Source of the DNA: Deltaproteobacteria bacterium
GTDB taxonomy: Bacteria > Myxococcota_A > UBA9160 > UBA4427
Direction: 5' to 3'
Assembly: GCA_002719955.1 (NCBI GenBank)
Contig: PBFW01000037.1
Span: 1 to 64,000 of the forward strand
DNA: 64,000 nt
Shown here piece after piece: positions 16,803-25,472 of the stretch (positions within the stretch are counted from its first letter, which is position 1; each line of letters starts with the position of its first letter). The position numbers were made by a program, and so were the translations under genes. The notes below the pieces were generated by a model. That model ran no database searches, was not told where the DNA came from, and saw only the letters and a list, made by a program, of their open reading frames with translations.

Positions 16803-17882
16803 TCAGCGGATCTTGGTTGGTTCCGCACCGAGTTCGACCAGTCCTTCTACGATTTCATCCAGATCTTCCTCGCTCGGTGCGACGACATGCAGCATCGCGT
16901 GGGACTCCTGGTCCTTTCGCTCCGCTAGATCGAGTGCGTCGACACGAAAGCTTCCGTTTGCTTCGGTGACGACGTCGAGGCCGCGTCGCAGGAGGCCGGC
17001 GTCGAGCAGATGGCCACGCAGCTGGATCTGTGCGGAACGGATGGGCGAGGGGCGAGAAGCGCCATTGCGGTCGAAATCCGGCTGTTCGAGCAGAAGCGAT
17101 AGGCACTTGACGCCACCGCCGGCCTTCAGGAATTCATCGACCCGATGAATCCGCGTCTCGAAATCCCAGGTTGCGAGCACGTCGCGAAGCGCATCCGTAG
17201 CCGCGTTCATGAAGAGTCGATCGCCGACTCGCAGGGTGTTGCAGGCGAAATTCATCGCGTCGATATCCGACACCGCCAAGCGCCTCTCCGCCGGGATGCG
17301 AGATTCGATCTCAGTCCGAGAACGTCGATCGAACGCCGCTGGGTAGTAGATGAGGCGACCCCCTGGGAGCGGTGCGAAGCATGTGTCGAGATGGTAGAAA
17401 CGCGGGTCGACCAGGCGCAGCGAGACGACCTCGACGTCGAAGAGGCTGGACAGGGCAATATGGGTTTCGAGGGCGGTTCGAACGCCGTAGCCAGCCCAGA
17501 GCAGGGGCTCGCCCGGCTGGAAGAGCGCATCGCCTTCGCCTTCGAAGGGATCGTTTCCCGATGGCTCCGCGATTTCGAAACCCGCGTTCTCGAACCATTC
17601 CGCGAAGGGGGCCTCCTCGCCCGAGCGCTCGGGCATCCGGAAGCGAGCGGGCAGAACCCGACCCGATTCGAGGAGTCCGGCGTTGGCCGTGAAGCACATG
17701 TCAGGGCTGCGCTCGCGTGGTGCGATGGACTCGACGCTCGCGGTCGCGGAGACGTCCTCGAAGAGCGATTCCCATTGGGATCGCGCCCGTGCGACGTCGA
17801 TGCGGCCGATCTGACCCTCCATCCACGGATTGATGACGTAGTCGACATCGAAATGGTCGGGCGGACAAACGAGAATACGCAT
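16803..17882 (-). CDS. Arginine dihydrolase-like protein (ArgZ/AgrE N-terminal type) with LOR/SDH domain
   Basis: 359 residues from ATG 17882 (GGAGATCG upstream). Residues 1-265 are an amidinotransferase-fold catalytic domain: VINPWM at 17, DMCFTANAGL with Asn67, FEGEGDAL at 113, HLDTCF with His164, and GGGVKCLSL with Cys260. Residues ~283-359 (AQIQLRGHLLDAGLLRRGLD, then HAMLHVVA) match the LOR/SDH domain that follows the catalytic domain in cyanobacterial ArgZ/AgrE. The catalytic Asn (N71 in ArgZ, from memory) separates arginine dihydrolase, which makes ornithine, CO2 and two ammonia, from dimethylargininase. The C-terminal ornithine cyclodeaminase part of AgrE is absent. A dimethylargininase cannot be excluded. 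Confidence 0.75.
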   Translation of the reverse strand: MRILVCPPDHFDVDYVINPWMEGQIGRIDVARARSQWESLFEDVSATASVESIAPRERSPDMCFTANAGLLESGRVLPARFRMPERSGEEAPFAEWFENAGFEIAEPSGNDPFEGEGDALFQPGEPLLWAGYGVRTALETHIALSSLFDVEVVSLRLVDPRFYHLDTCFAPLPGGRLIYYPAAFDRRSRTEIESRIPAERRLAVSDIDAMNFACNTLRVGDRLFMNAATDALRDVLATWDFETRIHRVDEFLKAGGGVKCLSLLLEQPDFDRNGASRPSPIRSAQIQLRGHLLDAGLLRRGLDVVTEANGSFRVDALDLAERKDQESHAMLHVVAPSEEDLDEIVEGLVELGAEPTKIR

Positions 17883-18038
17883 GGATCGATCTCCAGAACG
17901 CCTGATCGACCCGGCGGCGAGCGCGCTTGAGCGGGGGGCGGTTGGCCGCCGTCGTCGGCCCGAATACGCTCCGGTGGAAGGCTGCACAGACCTGTCTGAG
18001 AAGCGAGGCTGTGTTCATCGACGCGATGGCGGCACGGT

Positions 18039-18506
18039 TCAGCTCGGTGGTGCGATCGAGCCCGATTCGAGGCGCCTCGTTGGCCAGCCCTCGCTTTTTC
18101 GCTGCAATAATACGATCGGGATTTCACGATCCGTGCGGAGCCGGTACATGCGGTAGGCGGGGATGGCGGCCTGTAATCCGCGCCAATATTCCATGCGCTC
18201 GTCCTTGGGCGCGTGCGCCCAGCCGATTTCGAAGCGCTCATTTCCGACTTGAACCTCGGCGCTGTCGGAGTCGCGCAGATTGAGCCACCACGCCGGGGGG
18301 TTGAGGGCTCCGCCGTTCGAGGCGACGACGACGAGGTCGCCTTTGTGCTCGATGTAGGCGAGTGGGAGCGTTCGGGGTTTTCCGGTTTTTCGGCCGCGGG
18401 TCGTCAGCAGCAGCATGTGGATTCCGATCAAGTTTGCCCCGATCCAACCCCGGGTGCCGCGATAGACCACACAATGGGCCCGGGTGAACGCAAGCCAGTT
18501 CGCCAT
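18039..18506 (-). CDS. DDN-type nitroreductase family protein (deazaflavin/F420-binding fold)
   Basis: 155 residues from ATG 18506, preceded by GGGAGGC. The signature LLLTTRGRKTGKPRTLPLAY followed by VVASNGG and PPAWWLNLR is that of the F420-dependent DDN family (split beta-barrel). In actinobacteria these proteins reduce nitro or quinone groups with F420H2. Whether this organism makes F420 cannot be judged from the window, but the decayed luciferase-like gene at 33.4 kb belongs to another family that often uses F420. The frame is open upstream to 18689 but that part is not protein-like. Confidence 0.85.
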   Translation of the reverse strand: MANWLAFTRAHCVVYRGTRGWIGANLIGIHMLLLTTRGRKTGKPRTLPLAYIEHKGDLVVVASNGGALNPPAWWLNLRDSDSAEVQVGNERFEIGWAHAPKDERMEYWRGLQAAIPAYRMYRLRTDREIPIVLLQRKSEGWPTRRLESGSIAPPS

Positions 18507-18703
18507 GTTTTGAAAGCCTCCCTCGTTCACAGTTGCCCGGGGGTGATGGGGTGCTCGGACGGGCTCAGGACGGATGGATCGAGTTCGGGAGTCAACCCGG
18601 TTTGGCTGGCCTCCGGGTTTCTGGCTCCAGGACGAAGGGGAGGGGTTCAGCCACGGATCGGGGTGGCCGATGAGGCAGGAGACTAGCATTTGGAGGACCG
18701 GAA

Positions 18704-19012
18704 ATGTCCAAGCGTCTCAGACGAATTCTTGCGGCGATGGGTACCTTTTTGATGTTCTCGACGGCATTCGCACCGACCGCGATGGCGGCCACCAGCGTTG
18801 ATCAGAGCGATGCAGCCAACGCACCGGCGGTGGTGGACGCGTTGGTTCTGCGCCCTGCGGGCTTCATCAGCCTCGTTGTGGGGGTGACTCTTTTTGCTGT
18901 TTCGGCGCCGATCGTGCTCATCACGCGACCGTTCGAAATCGGAATCCCCTTCAAGCAGCTCGTCGTTCGACCCGCGAAATATATCTGGGTCGATCCGATC
19001 GGTGGGCACTAG
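18704..19012 (+). CDS. Small exported membrane protein of unknown function
   Basis: 102 residues from ATG 18704 with GGAGG upstream. N-terminal signal peptide (RRILAAMGTFLMFSTAFAP, likely cleaved after ALA-like TAMAA), a short acidic linker, then one transmembrane helix at about 52-76 (FISLVVGVTLFAVSAPIVL) and a basic tail ending PAKYIWVDPIGGH. The pattern VVDALVLRPxG...RPFE...LVVRPxKYxWxDP recurs in small proteobacterial proteins of unknown role as I recall. It is a lone gene. Confidence 0.7.
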   Translation: MSKRLRRILAAMGTFLMFSTAFAPTAMAATSVDQSDAANAPAVVDALVLRPAGFISLVVGVTLFAVSAPIVLITRPFEIGIPFKQLVVRPAKYIWVDPIGGH

Positions 19013-19532
19013 GGCACTCGGGCACTCGGGTGTCGGATCTCGACCGTCCGGCGCGACTGGATTCAAAACGCCTCGGGGAGCGCAGTCGCGGGCCCCGGGG
19101 CGTTCGTGCGTCCGAGTCCCGATCCGGGTCTGCGCGTTCGTTTCAGACGTGGCGAAGGGTTTGCCGGACGACCACGATCCCGACGGAGATCACCCCGCTG
19201 TAGAGCACCCACAGGATGACGGTTTCGATCCGACCCGAGTAGCGGGGGATGCCCGGTCGATCCATTCATCGGGTGGATTCTCGGGTGGTTGCTGCGGGAT
19301 TCCTCGGGCCTCGCCCGGGGCGGATAGATTGCGGCCGGCCTCGGTACTTCGGCCCAGGTCGGCGTCTTCGCGGGTGGGCTTCTGCGGAAGCCGCATGCGC
19401 TCGGCCTCATCGACCGCCAGGCTCGTCAGGGCCGAATCCGCTCTGGCCTCCACGCCGCCGGAGCTCCCTATTCATCGGCAAGGCGCCGCGGGGCCGGTCT
19501 CGGGGGCTGCAAGAGAGGGGCGAGGGAATGGA
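19013..19532. other. Intergenic region with only weak coding signals
   Basis: 520 bases between the small membrane protein and tRNA-His. Apart from a possible short membrane-protein frame on the minus strand (19143-19265, see separate entry) nothing recognisable is present. Confidence 0.4.
19143..19265 (-). CDS. Possible 40-residue single-span membrane protein (or C-terminus of a frameshifted gene)
   Basis: From ATG 19265 the frame reads MDRPGIPRYSGRIE and then a clean hydrophobic helix (TVILWVLYSGVISVGIVVV) and RQTLRHV. A second frame upstream (19453-19263), acidic and Pro-rich and ending ...PPENPPDEW, would join it after a single-base shift, giving a roughly 100-residue tail-anchored protein. 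I cannot tell whether this is a real small gene, a frameshifted one, or chance. Confidence 0.3.
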   Translation of the reverse strand: MDRPGIPRYSGRIETVILWVLYSGVISVGIVVVRQTLRHV

Positions 19533-19610
19533 TGGGGTGGGCGACGGGACTCGAACCCGCGACGTCCAGAATCACAATCTGGCACTCTAACCAACTGAGC
19601 TACGCCCACC
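19533..19610 (-). tRNA. tRNA-His (anticodon GTG)
   Basis: Sense strand: acceptor gtgggcg/cgcccac with the extra 5' G (G-1 at 19610) opposite C73, D arm tagctcagttggttagag, anticodon arm ccaga-ttgtgat-tctgg with GTG, T arm gcgggttcgagtcccgt, and encoded CCA at 19535-19533. The G-1:C73 pair is the identity element of bacterial tRNA-His. Confidence 0.97.
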
Positions 19611-19821
19611 GCACATCGAAGCCGCGCAACTTACCCGGGCGCTGGTAGGGTGTCAACGCGACCCGAAAGAGGTCGATCGGGGTCTCTTCGAGGGCCGATG
19701 GCCGTGGCTGCTGCGCGATTGGAACCGTTCGGGCGCGACCACCATCAGAGGCGGAAATCGGGTTGCCGTCCTCGGAGACCAATCGGATCACTCGTGGGCG
19801 CTCCTCACAGAGGAGCCTCCT

Positions 19822-20319
19822 ATGGCTACGCGCCCACCCTTTCGCTCGCCTTCCGTCTTCTTCTTCTCGCTTTTCATGACTTGCTTGCTCGGGGTTCTCT
19901 TGCTGGTTGCATGTGCAAGCAATTTGGATTCGAGCGACGAGCCGGCACAGTCGACGATACTCGCCAGGTCCCGCGTCGGGTTGGAGCCGAAAAGCCAGCC
20001 CCCTAACGGCGTGCCGGTGTCGAGAAACGCGAACGAGAACTCGCGCGCGAGATCTGAGGACGGCTCGAGTTGGGCCGAGGGTCGGCCATGGGATCTCCGG
20101 ACGGTCGTGGGCGCTCGCGGCTTCGGTCCCTTTCGCGACGAGCGTTTCGGAGCGGTCGCTCAGGAAGCTGATACGCTTCGGCGATGCCCGAAGGCCAAGC
20201 CGGATCGTTCGACGCACTCCGCATCTCGAATTTCCGCATCCTCTTCTCGGGAACGCTCCTGTCCTTTACCGCCTTCTTCATGTCGACGGTCGTTCAGAGC
20301 ATCGTCGCCTTCGAATTGA
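19822..20319 (+). CDS. Possible small lipoprotein (doubtful)
   Basis: ATG 19822 follows GAGGAG. The N-terminus has a basic start, a hydrophobic stretch (SVFFFSLFMTCLLGVLLL) and a lipobox LVAC, so a lipoprotein signal peptide is plausible. After about residue 60 the translation becomes Arg/Ser-rich and overlaps the start of the MFS gene by 136 bases, which suggests the real gene is short, broken by a frameshift, or not a gene. The region 19611-20183 holds nothing else I can support. Confidence 0.3.
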   Translation: MATRPPFRSPSVFFFSLFMTCLLGVLLLVACASNLDSSDEPAQSTILARSRVGLEPKSQPPNGVPVSRNANENSRARSEDGSSWAEGRPWDLRTVVGARGFGPFRDERFGAVAQEADTLRRCPKAKPDRSTHSASRISASSSRERSCPLPPSSCRRSFRASSPSN

Positions 20320-21428
20320 CGGGAACGAATACCGCCGTGGGAAGCGCGGTCTTCGGGCAGGGCCTGGGCATGGTCCTACTGGGTCCGATCGGAGGCGCCT
20401 ACGCGGACCGCTTGCCCAGGCGGCGGGTGATTGCGACCGGTCAGATCCTGTCGGCTCTCTCGCTGGGCTCACTCGGCTGGCTCTATGCAGAGGGCGCGCT
20501 TCGGCTCGTTCATCTCGTCGTCAATTCATTCATCATCGGAGGGGCTTTCGGGTTTATCGGCCCTGCGCGGCAGGCGCTCGTCGTGGATCTCGTTCCGATC
20601 GCGAGGCGGGGAAACGCGATGGCGCTCACGAATGTCGCGAACACCTCTTCCCGCGTCCTCGGTCCCTTCTTTGCCGGTCTCCTGCTCTGGATCGATGAGA
20701 TCGGCGCCGCGGTGGCCTATGGAACGATGATGTTGCTCTATCTGGGCTCGGCGCTCCTCTTGATCATGTTGCCCCCATCCGTGGTCAGGGAGGGCGTCGA
20801 TGAGACCCATGTCTTTGGCGACCTGACGGAGGGGGTTCGTTATGCGTGGAATCACGTCCGGCTGCGTCATCTGCTCTTCTTCTTCGTGAGCGTCATGCTG
20901 ATCGGCTTCCCCCACGTCACTCTGCTCACCGGTCTGCTCGAGAACCAGCTGGATCGCTCGGCCGTCGACCTGACGCAGATGGCCTTGTTCTCAGCGGTCG
21001 GTGCCCTGACCGCGAGTGTCGCGGTGGCGCGATATGCGGACTCTCGGTACGCGACGCGAATCTATTCCTGTATGGCGATCGGCTTTGGGATGAGCTTGAT
21101 GCTGCTGGCAGGGTCGCCGAGTTTCGCCGCAGGAACAGCGGCGATCGTGCTGGTCGGGTCGACGAGTGGCGGATTCAACTCGCTGAATGGGGCGGTGATC
21201 GCGCGTGAAACGGAGACGCTCTATATGGGTCGGGTCATGTCCCTCACGCTGATGGCCTTTGCGGGTTTCAGCTTGACGGCGCTTCCGCTCGGCATCGTGG
21301 CCGATCTTTATGGGGAGCGGGTCGTGCTCTTCTCGATGGGAGTGGGCGTACTGACCCTCGCGCTCGTGATGAGCGTGATCGTTGCTCGGGACGCCAGTCG
21401 ACCGAAGGCTCGAGGCGAGATTTCCTAG
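20184..21428 (+). CDS. Major facilitator superfamily exporter (EntS/MFS_3-like)
   Basis: 414 residues, twelve predicted helices. FDALRISNFRILFSGTLLSF at the start and the loop motif GAYADRLPRRRVI between TM2 and TM3 (G-x-x-x-D-R-x-x-R-R) are typical of MFS proteins related to the enterobactin exporter EntS and macrolide pumps. FIGPARQALVVDLVP is another EntS-like block. Substrate unknown. Start ATG 20184. The next gene follows within 22 bases, perhaps in one transcript. Confidence 0.88.
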   Translation: MPEGQAGSFDALRISNFRILFSGTLLSFTAFFMSTVVQSIVAFELTGTNTAVGSAVFGQGLGMVLLGPIGGAYADRLPRRRVIATGQILSALSLGSLGWLYAEGALRLVHLVVNSFIIGGAFGFIGPARQALVVDLVPIARRGNAMALTNVANTSSRVLGPFFAGLLLWIDEIGAAVAYGTMMLLYLGSALLLIMLPPSVVREGVDETHVFGDLTEGVRYAWNHVRLRHLLFFFVSVMLIGFPHVTLLTGLLENQLDRSAVDLTQMALFSAVGALTASVAVARYADSRYATRIYSCMAIGFGMSLMLLAGSPSFAAGTAAIVLVGSTSGGFNSLNGAVIARETETLYMGRVMSLTLMAFAGFSLTALPLGIVADLYGERVVLFSMGVGVLTLALVMSVIVARDASRPKARGEIS

Positions 21429-21450
21429 CGTCGCGAATCGGGTCGCGCGA

Positions 21451-21972
21451 ATGATCTATCGTTGGCTCTTTCCCACTGAGTGGAGCGCCGCGCTGCAGAT
21501 GGACGAAGTCATGGCCGGCGACTCGTGGCTCGCGGAACTCTTCGAGCGGCACCTCGCCGAGATCGAGCGGCGCGGGCTGCATGTCCATCGGGAGGTCGAG
21601 GAGGGATTCCGGCTCGTGCGAGACGCGAATCTCGATCGTGCGCTGTGGGAATTATTTTATCTGGTCTTTGCGACGGTGCCCGATGGCTGTGAGGTCTATC
21701 TCGCGGCAGGCCGTGGTCGCACGCCCGTTGCGCAGCTGGGGGTCGGGCAGGTAACGATTCGCTGGCAGGTCGCGGGTCGCGCCAGGCCGGATTCGGCGGG
21801 TGAGCCGGATCGGGTCGTCGCGATCCATCCGATCGCAGCCCTGGCCGAGACGCTCGTCGATGGAGCGGGGGCGATGAGCGCTCGCGCGGCCTTCGAAAGG
21901 GCGGGTTGGGTCTTTCAGCTCGATGCCGCTCCGAATGGATGCGAGCTGATCGCGCGCGCCCATCGGGGCTAG
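21451..21972 (+). CDS. Hypothetical protein
   Basis: 173 residues from ATG 21451 (an earlier start at 21382 would overlap the MFS gene). Cytoplasmic, no motif I can name. WELFYLVFATVPDGCEVYLAAGR followed by a late GWVFQLDAAPNGCELIARA faintly recalls the ATP-binding half of histidine-kinase-like proteins (N-box region, final G-x-F strand), but the GxG loops are not there. Same strand and close to the MFS gene; function unknown. Confidence 0.6.
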   Translation: MIYRWLFPTEWSAALQMDEVMAGDSWLAELFERHLAEIERRGLHVHREVEEGFRLVRDANLDRALWELFYLVFATVPDGCEVYLAAGRGRTPVAQLGVGQVTIRWQVAGRARPDSAGEPDRVVAIHPIAALAETLVDGAGAMSARAAFERAGWVFQLDAAPNGCELIARAHRG

Positions 21973-22116
21973 CATTCGGCTCCTCGACATGACCGGGGGT
22001 CGCGATTTGGCCACCAGACATGTACCCAGATCGTGCCGCGTGGCGTAGGACCCTCCGACATCCGACGAAAATGGCGTGGCGAAGAGGGATGCTGCGCCCA
22101 CAACGAGGATCGCCCC

Positions 22117-22875
22117 ATGGACTCCCCGACCGCTCCCGAGCCGACGCCTCGCCCCTATTCGAGGGGTGGCCCCTCCTATGTGCGGATCGCGCTCGGCGTA
22201 GTGGCACTTGCGGGGATCATCTACCTCGGTCGAAGCGGGGGTGCCTATGTGCCGCGTTTCGCGGAGTGGGTGGGGGGGCTCGGCGCGCTCGGGCCGATCG
22301 CCTTCATCGTGGGTTATGCCGTCGCGGTCGTCGCGTTCATTCCGGGTTCGTTTCTGACCTTGGCCTCGGGTGCAATATTCGGTGTGGCGGAGGGTACGGT
22401 CTACGTGTTCGTCGCGGCGGTTCTTGGCTCGGCACTCGCGTTCCTGATCGCGCGCCACGGTGCTCGCGCGTCGATCGAGAGACGAATCGAAGGGGATATT
22501 CGATTTGTGGCAATCGATCAGGCAGTGGGTCTCGAGGGGCGCAAGATCGTCTTCCTGCTCAGGCTCTCTCCTGTCTTTCCGTTCAATCTGTTGAACTATG
22601 CGCTCGGTTTGACCCAGGTGCGACTCGCCGATTATCTGATCGCCTCGATTGGCATGCTCCCCGGGACGCTTCTCTACGTCTATACCGGAAAGCTGGCCGG
22701 CGATGTCGCCGCGATCGCCGGAGGCGCCGAGACCACCCGCGGTCTCGTCGAGTGGTCGATTTTGAGCGTTGGTTTCGTCGCGACGCTGGGGGTCACGTTC
22801 TATGTCACCCGGCTTGCTAAGCGTGCGCTCGACGCGGCGACGAACGCGGAAGAGACGTTTCCGCCGAGCCGGTAG
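22117..22875 (+). CDS. TVP38/TMEM64 (VTT/DedA) family membrane protein
   Basis: 252 residues from ATG 22117 (GAGGATC upstream). About six hydrophobic segments. The VTT core is clear: AVVAFIPGSFLTLASGAIFG, then LGSALAFLIARHGAR, FLLRLSPVFPFNLLNYALG and IGMLPGTLLYVYTG. Members are thought to scramble or move lipids across membranes. Here the gene precedes a mercuric-reductase-like flavoenzyme, a pair seen in many bacteria and cyanobacteria. Confidence 0.9.
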   Translation: MDSPTAPEPTPRPYSRGGPSYVRIALGVVALAGIIYLGRSGGAYVPRFAEWVGGLGALGPIAFIVGYAVAVVAFIPGSFLTLASGAIFGVAEGTVYVFVAAVLGSALAFLIARHGARASIERRIEGDIRFVAIDQAVGLEGRKIVFLLRLSPVFPFNLLNYALGLTQVRLADYLIASIGMLPGTLLYVYTGKLAGDVAAIAGGAETTRGLVEWSILSVGFVATLGVTFYVTRLAKRALDAATNAEETFPPSR

Positions 22876-22952
22876 TCGGGAAGTGATCGGAACCTTCGAG
22901 TCGAAAACAAGAATCTGCCGAATGCGAGCGTTGGGGTGCGAGGAGATCGAAG

Positions 22953-24491
22953 ATGGCCAATCCAATCCGGATGGAACCGGCTGACGAGTGGAACCGACAA
23001 CTCATCGATAACGTGCACCCGCCCACGTGGGAAAACCCCGTGCCACAGGGGCGATATAACCTGGTCGTGTTGGGGGCGGGCACGGGCGGTCTGATCACGG
23101 CGCTGGTCGCATCGAGTCTCGGCGCGCGGGTGGCGCTGATCGAGCGATATCTGATGGGAGGCGATTGTTTGAACGTGGGCTGTATCCCCTCCAAGTCCGT
23201 GATCCGAGGCGCCAAGATCGTGCATTCGGCGCGTGAGGCGGCGCGGTTCGGGATGCCCGGATCGGCCGAGGATGTGGGGAATTTCGGAGAGGTCATGCGC
23301 CGGATGCGTGAGATCCGTGCGCGCATCAGCCACGAGGACTCCGCCGAGCGTTATCGCGATGAATTCGGTGTCGATATCTACCTGGGAGATGCGCGCTTCG
23401 TTGGGGAGGGGCGCGTCGAAGTCGATGGTCGAGTGCTCGCCTACAGCAAGGCGGTCATCGCGACCGGTGCGCGCGCCGTCGCCCCGCCGATCGAAGGGCT
23501 TTCGGACGCGGGTTATCTGGACAACGAGACGGTCTTCAGCCTGACGGAGCGCCCGCGGCGATTGGCGGTGATCGGGGCAGGACCGATCGGTTGTGAACTC
23601 GCACAATCGTTCCGACGCCTCGGCTCCGAGGTCCATATTCTAGAGCGGATGGATCAGATCCTGACGCGGGAGGATCCCGACGCCGCGAAGATCGTGCGCG
23701 AAGCGATGGTTCGTGAGGGCATCGAGATGGTTTTCGGATGCGATATCGAGCGCGTAGAGCGCCGCGGGGAAGAACGTGTCCTTCACTTGACCTGTCCCAA
23801 AGAGGCTCGGCGCGAGTTCGTCGTCGACCAGATTCTGGTGGGCGCGGGCCGCGCTCCCAACGTCGAGGGGTTGGGGCTCGAGGTCGTCGGTGTCACTTAC
23901 GACCGCCAGCAAGGTGTCGAGGTGGACGATCATCTGCGCACGTCGAATCAGCGGATCTGGGCCGTGGGCGACGTCTGCATGAAGTGGAAATTCACCCACG
24001 CGGCGGATGCGGCGGCCAAGATCGTGGTTCAGAATGCGCTCTTCGCTGTCGGGCCGATCGGTCGGAAGAAGCTCTCGGATCTGATCATGCCATGGTGCAC
24101 CTACACCGAGCCCGAGATCGCACATGTGGGTCTCTATGAACGGGACGCTCTGGAGCAGGGCGTGGAAATCGATACCTATCAGGTCTCGATGGCCGAAGCG
24201 AATCGGGCTGTCACCGATGGTCAGGAAGAGGGAATCGTGAAGGTTCATGTAAAGAGGGGCGGTGACGAGATCGTGGGTGCGACCGTCGTTTCGGCCCACG
24301 CGGGGGACTTGATCACGCAATTCACGATGGCGATCCAAAACGGAATCGGCCTCGGATCCTTCACCAACGTGATCTACCCCTATCCGACCCAGGGCGAGGC
24401 GATCAAGCGCGCCGCGGGGGCTTACACCCGAACGCGGCTCACGCCTGTGGTCAAACGTCTTTTCGAGCGCTGGCTCTCCTGGCAGCGGTAG
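22953..24491 (+). CDS. Mercuric-reductase-like pyridine nucleotide-disulfide oxidoreductase
   Basis: 512 residues. FAD loop VVLGAGTGGLITAL at residues ~38-51; redox-active disulfide GGDCLNVGCIPSKSVI at ~69-84; NAD loop AVIGAGPIGCELAQSF; second FAD motif IWAVGDVC; C-terminal dimerisation domain with YPYPTQGEAIKRAAGAY. The C-terminal mercury-binding Cys pair of true MerA is not seen and the usual His-Pro of lipoamide dehydrogenase is replaced by YPTQ, as in the MerA-like proteins paired with VTT membrane proteins. Likely a cytoplasmic NAD(P)H-dependent reductase of unknown acceptor. Co-transcribed with the gene before it (77-base gap). Confidence 0.9.
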   Translation: MANPIRMEPADEWNRQLIDNVHPPTWENPVPQGRYNLVVLGAGTGGLITALVASSLGARVALIERYLMGGDCLNVGCIPSKSVIRGAKIVHSAREAARFGMPGSAEDVGNFGEVMRRMREIRARISHEDSAERYRDEFGVDIYLGDARFVGEGRVEVDGRVLAYSKAVIATGARAVAPPIEGLSDAGYLDNETVFSLTERPRRLAVIGAGPIGCELAQSFRRLGSEVHILERMDQILTREDPDAAKIVREAMVREGIEMVFGCDIERVERRGEERVLHLTCPKEARREFVVDQILVGAGRAPNVEGLGLEVVGVTYDRQQGVEVDDHLRTSNQRIWAVGDVCMKWKFTHAADAAAKIVVQNALFAVGPIGRKKLSDLIMPWCTYTEPEIAHVGLYERDALEQGVEIDTYQVSMAEANRAVTDGQEEGIVKVHVKRGGDEIVGATVVSAHAGDLITQFTMAIQNGIGLGSFTNVIYPYPTQGEAIKRAAGAYTRTRLTPVVKRLFERWLSWQR

Positions 24492-24577
24492 ACCGACCGG
24501 GACGCCAAGGTTGGGGGTGGATTCGTTGGGCGGAGCCCTCTTCGTTCGAGAAGGTCCTGGGTCGCTAGCTGCGACGG

Positions 24578-25432
24578 GTGACTTCGGGGATCATGGGACG
24601 GGTCTCGGCGGAATCCATCCGCGAGGAGCCTGGCTTGTTTCGAAGATCACGCGTCCCGCTTCCTCTGTGCCGCATTCGCACCCGGGCCCTCCTTTTCGGG
24701 AACTTCGTCCCCTGCTTGGTTGCGGTCGTCCTGTTCGGCTGTGGAGATGCCGATCGGAGGATCGAGTCGAATAGCCGTTACGAGCCGCCGTTGGAGCGCT
24801 CGATCGTCGTGGAGACCGTCGTCGCAAGGCCCTTCGATGCCACCTGGAGCGCATTGATTCGGCGCCTCTCTGAGAGTTCTTTTCGGGTCTCCACGCTCGA
24901 AAAGGCATCGCGTTTCGTTCGCGTCGATCTGAATCGATCGAGTGATCTTGCAGCGAACGCGAATAGGCCGGCCCGCTATGTCGATTGTGGACGAACCCTT
25001 CGGATCTATCGCGAGACGAGTGCGGACGAGGAGAAGGAGGAACGATTCCAGTATGTGGTTGCCGAGTCGAGTCAATATCGCGAATCGGATGCCGTCGCGG
25101 GAGGCTACCGGGTGAGCGATGTGCAGAGGCGTGTCGCACTCGACGCGAGCGCAACGATCTACCTTCAACCCGAGGGCAGCCGTCGCACCCGAGTCACGGT
25201 CAAGTCGCGCTATCGGATCCAGATCGAGATCGGCGGTACGGCCGCGTTCGTCCCCCTCGACGCAGACGATCCGGTGGAAGCGGCGACGGCCTTCGGGCCG
25301 CGCATCGAGTCGATCCGCTTCACGACCTTTCAGCCCGGCACCGATCAGCGCCGTGGTGGGCTCACTTGCCGCGCCACGGGCGACTTCGAACATGCACTGG
25401 TGGCTCTGGCGAATCCGGCGGCCGCCATCTGA
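24578..25432 (+). CDS. Putative lipoprotein of unknown function
   Basis: About 284 residues from GTG 24578 (ATG 24593 equally possible). A long basic N-region leads to a hydrophobic stretch ending in the lipobox VVLFGC, so the mature protein starts at Cys near residue 55. The body is beta-rich: SIVVETVVARPFDATWSALI, then SRFVRVDL and RRTRVTVKSRYRIQIEIGG. The start of this resembles the NlpC/BamC-like or START-like folds used by small periplasmic lipoproteins, but I do not recognise a family. Confidence 0.7.
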   Translation: MTSGIMGRVSAESIREEPGLFRRSRVPLPLCRIRTRALLFGNFVPCLVAVVLFGCGDADRRIESNSRYEPPLERSIVVETVVARPFDATWSALIRRLSESSFRVSTLEKASRFVRVDLNRSSDLAANANRPARYVDCGRTLRIYRETSADEEKEERFQYVVAESSQYRESDAVAGGYRVSDVQRRVALDASATIYLQPEGSRRTRVTVKSRYRIQIEIGGTAAFVPLDADDPVEAATAFGPRIESIRFTTFQPGTDQRRGGLTCRATGDFEHALVALANPAAAI

Positions 25433-25472
25433 TCTGATGACGTCGACGCACGTGTTTTTCGCGTGGTCTCGA

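Noticed and set aside
22953..24491. True mercury resistance operon
   Set aside because: No merR, merT or merP genes and no C-terminal mercury-binding cysteines in the flavoenzyme.
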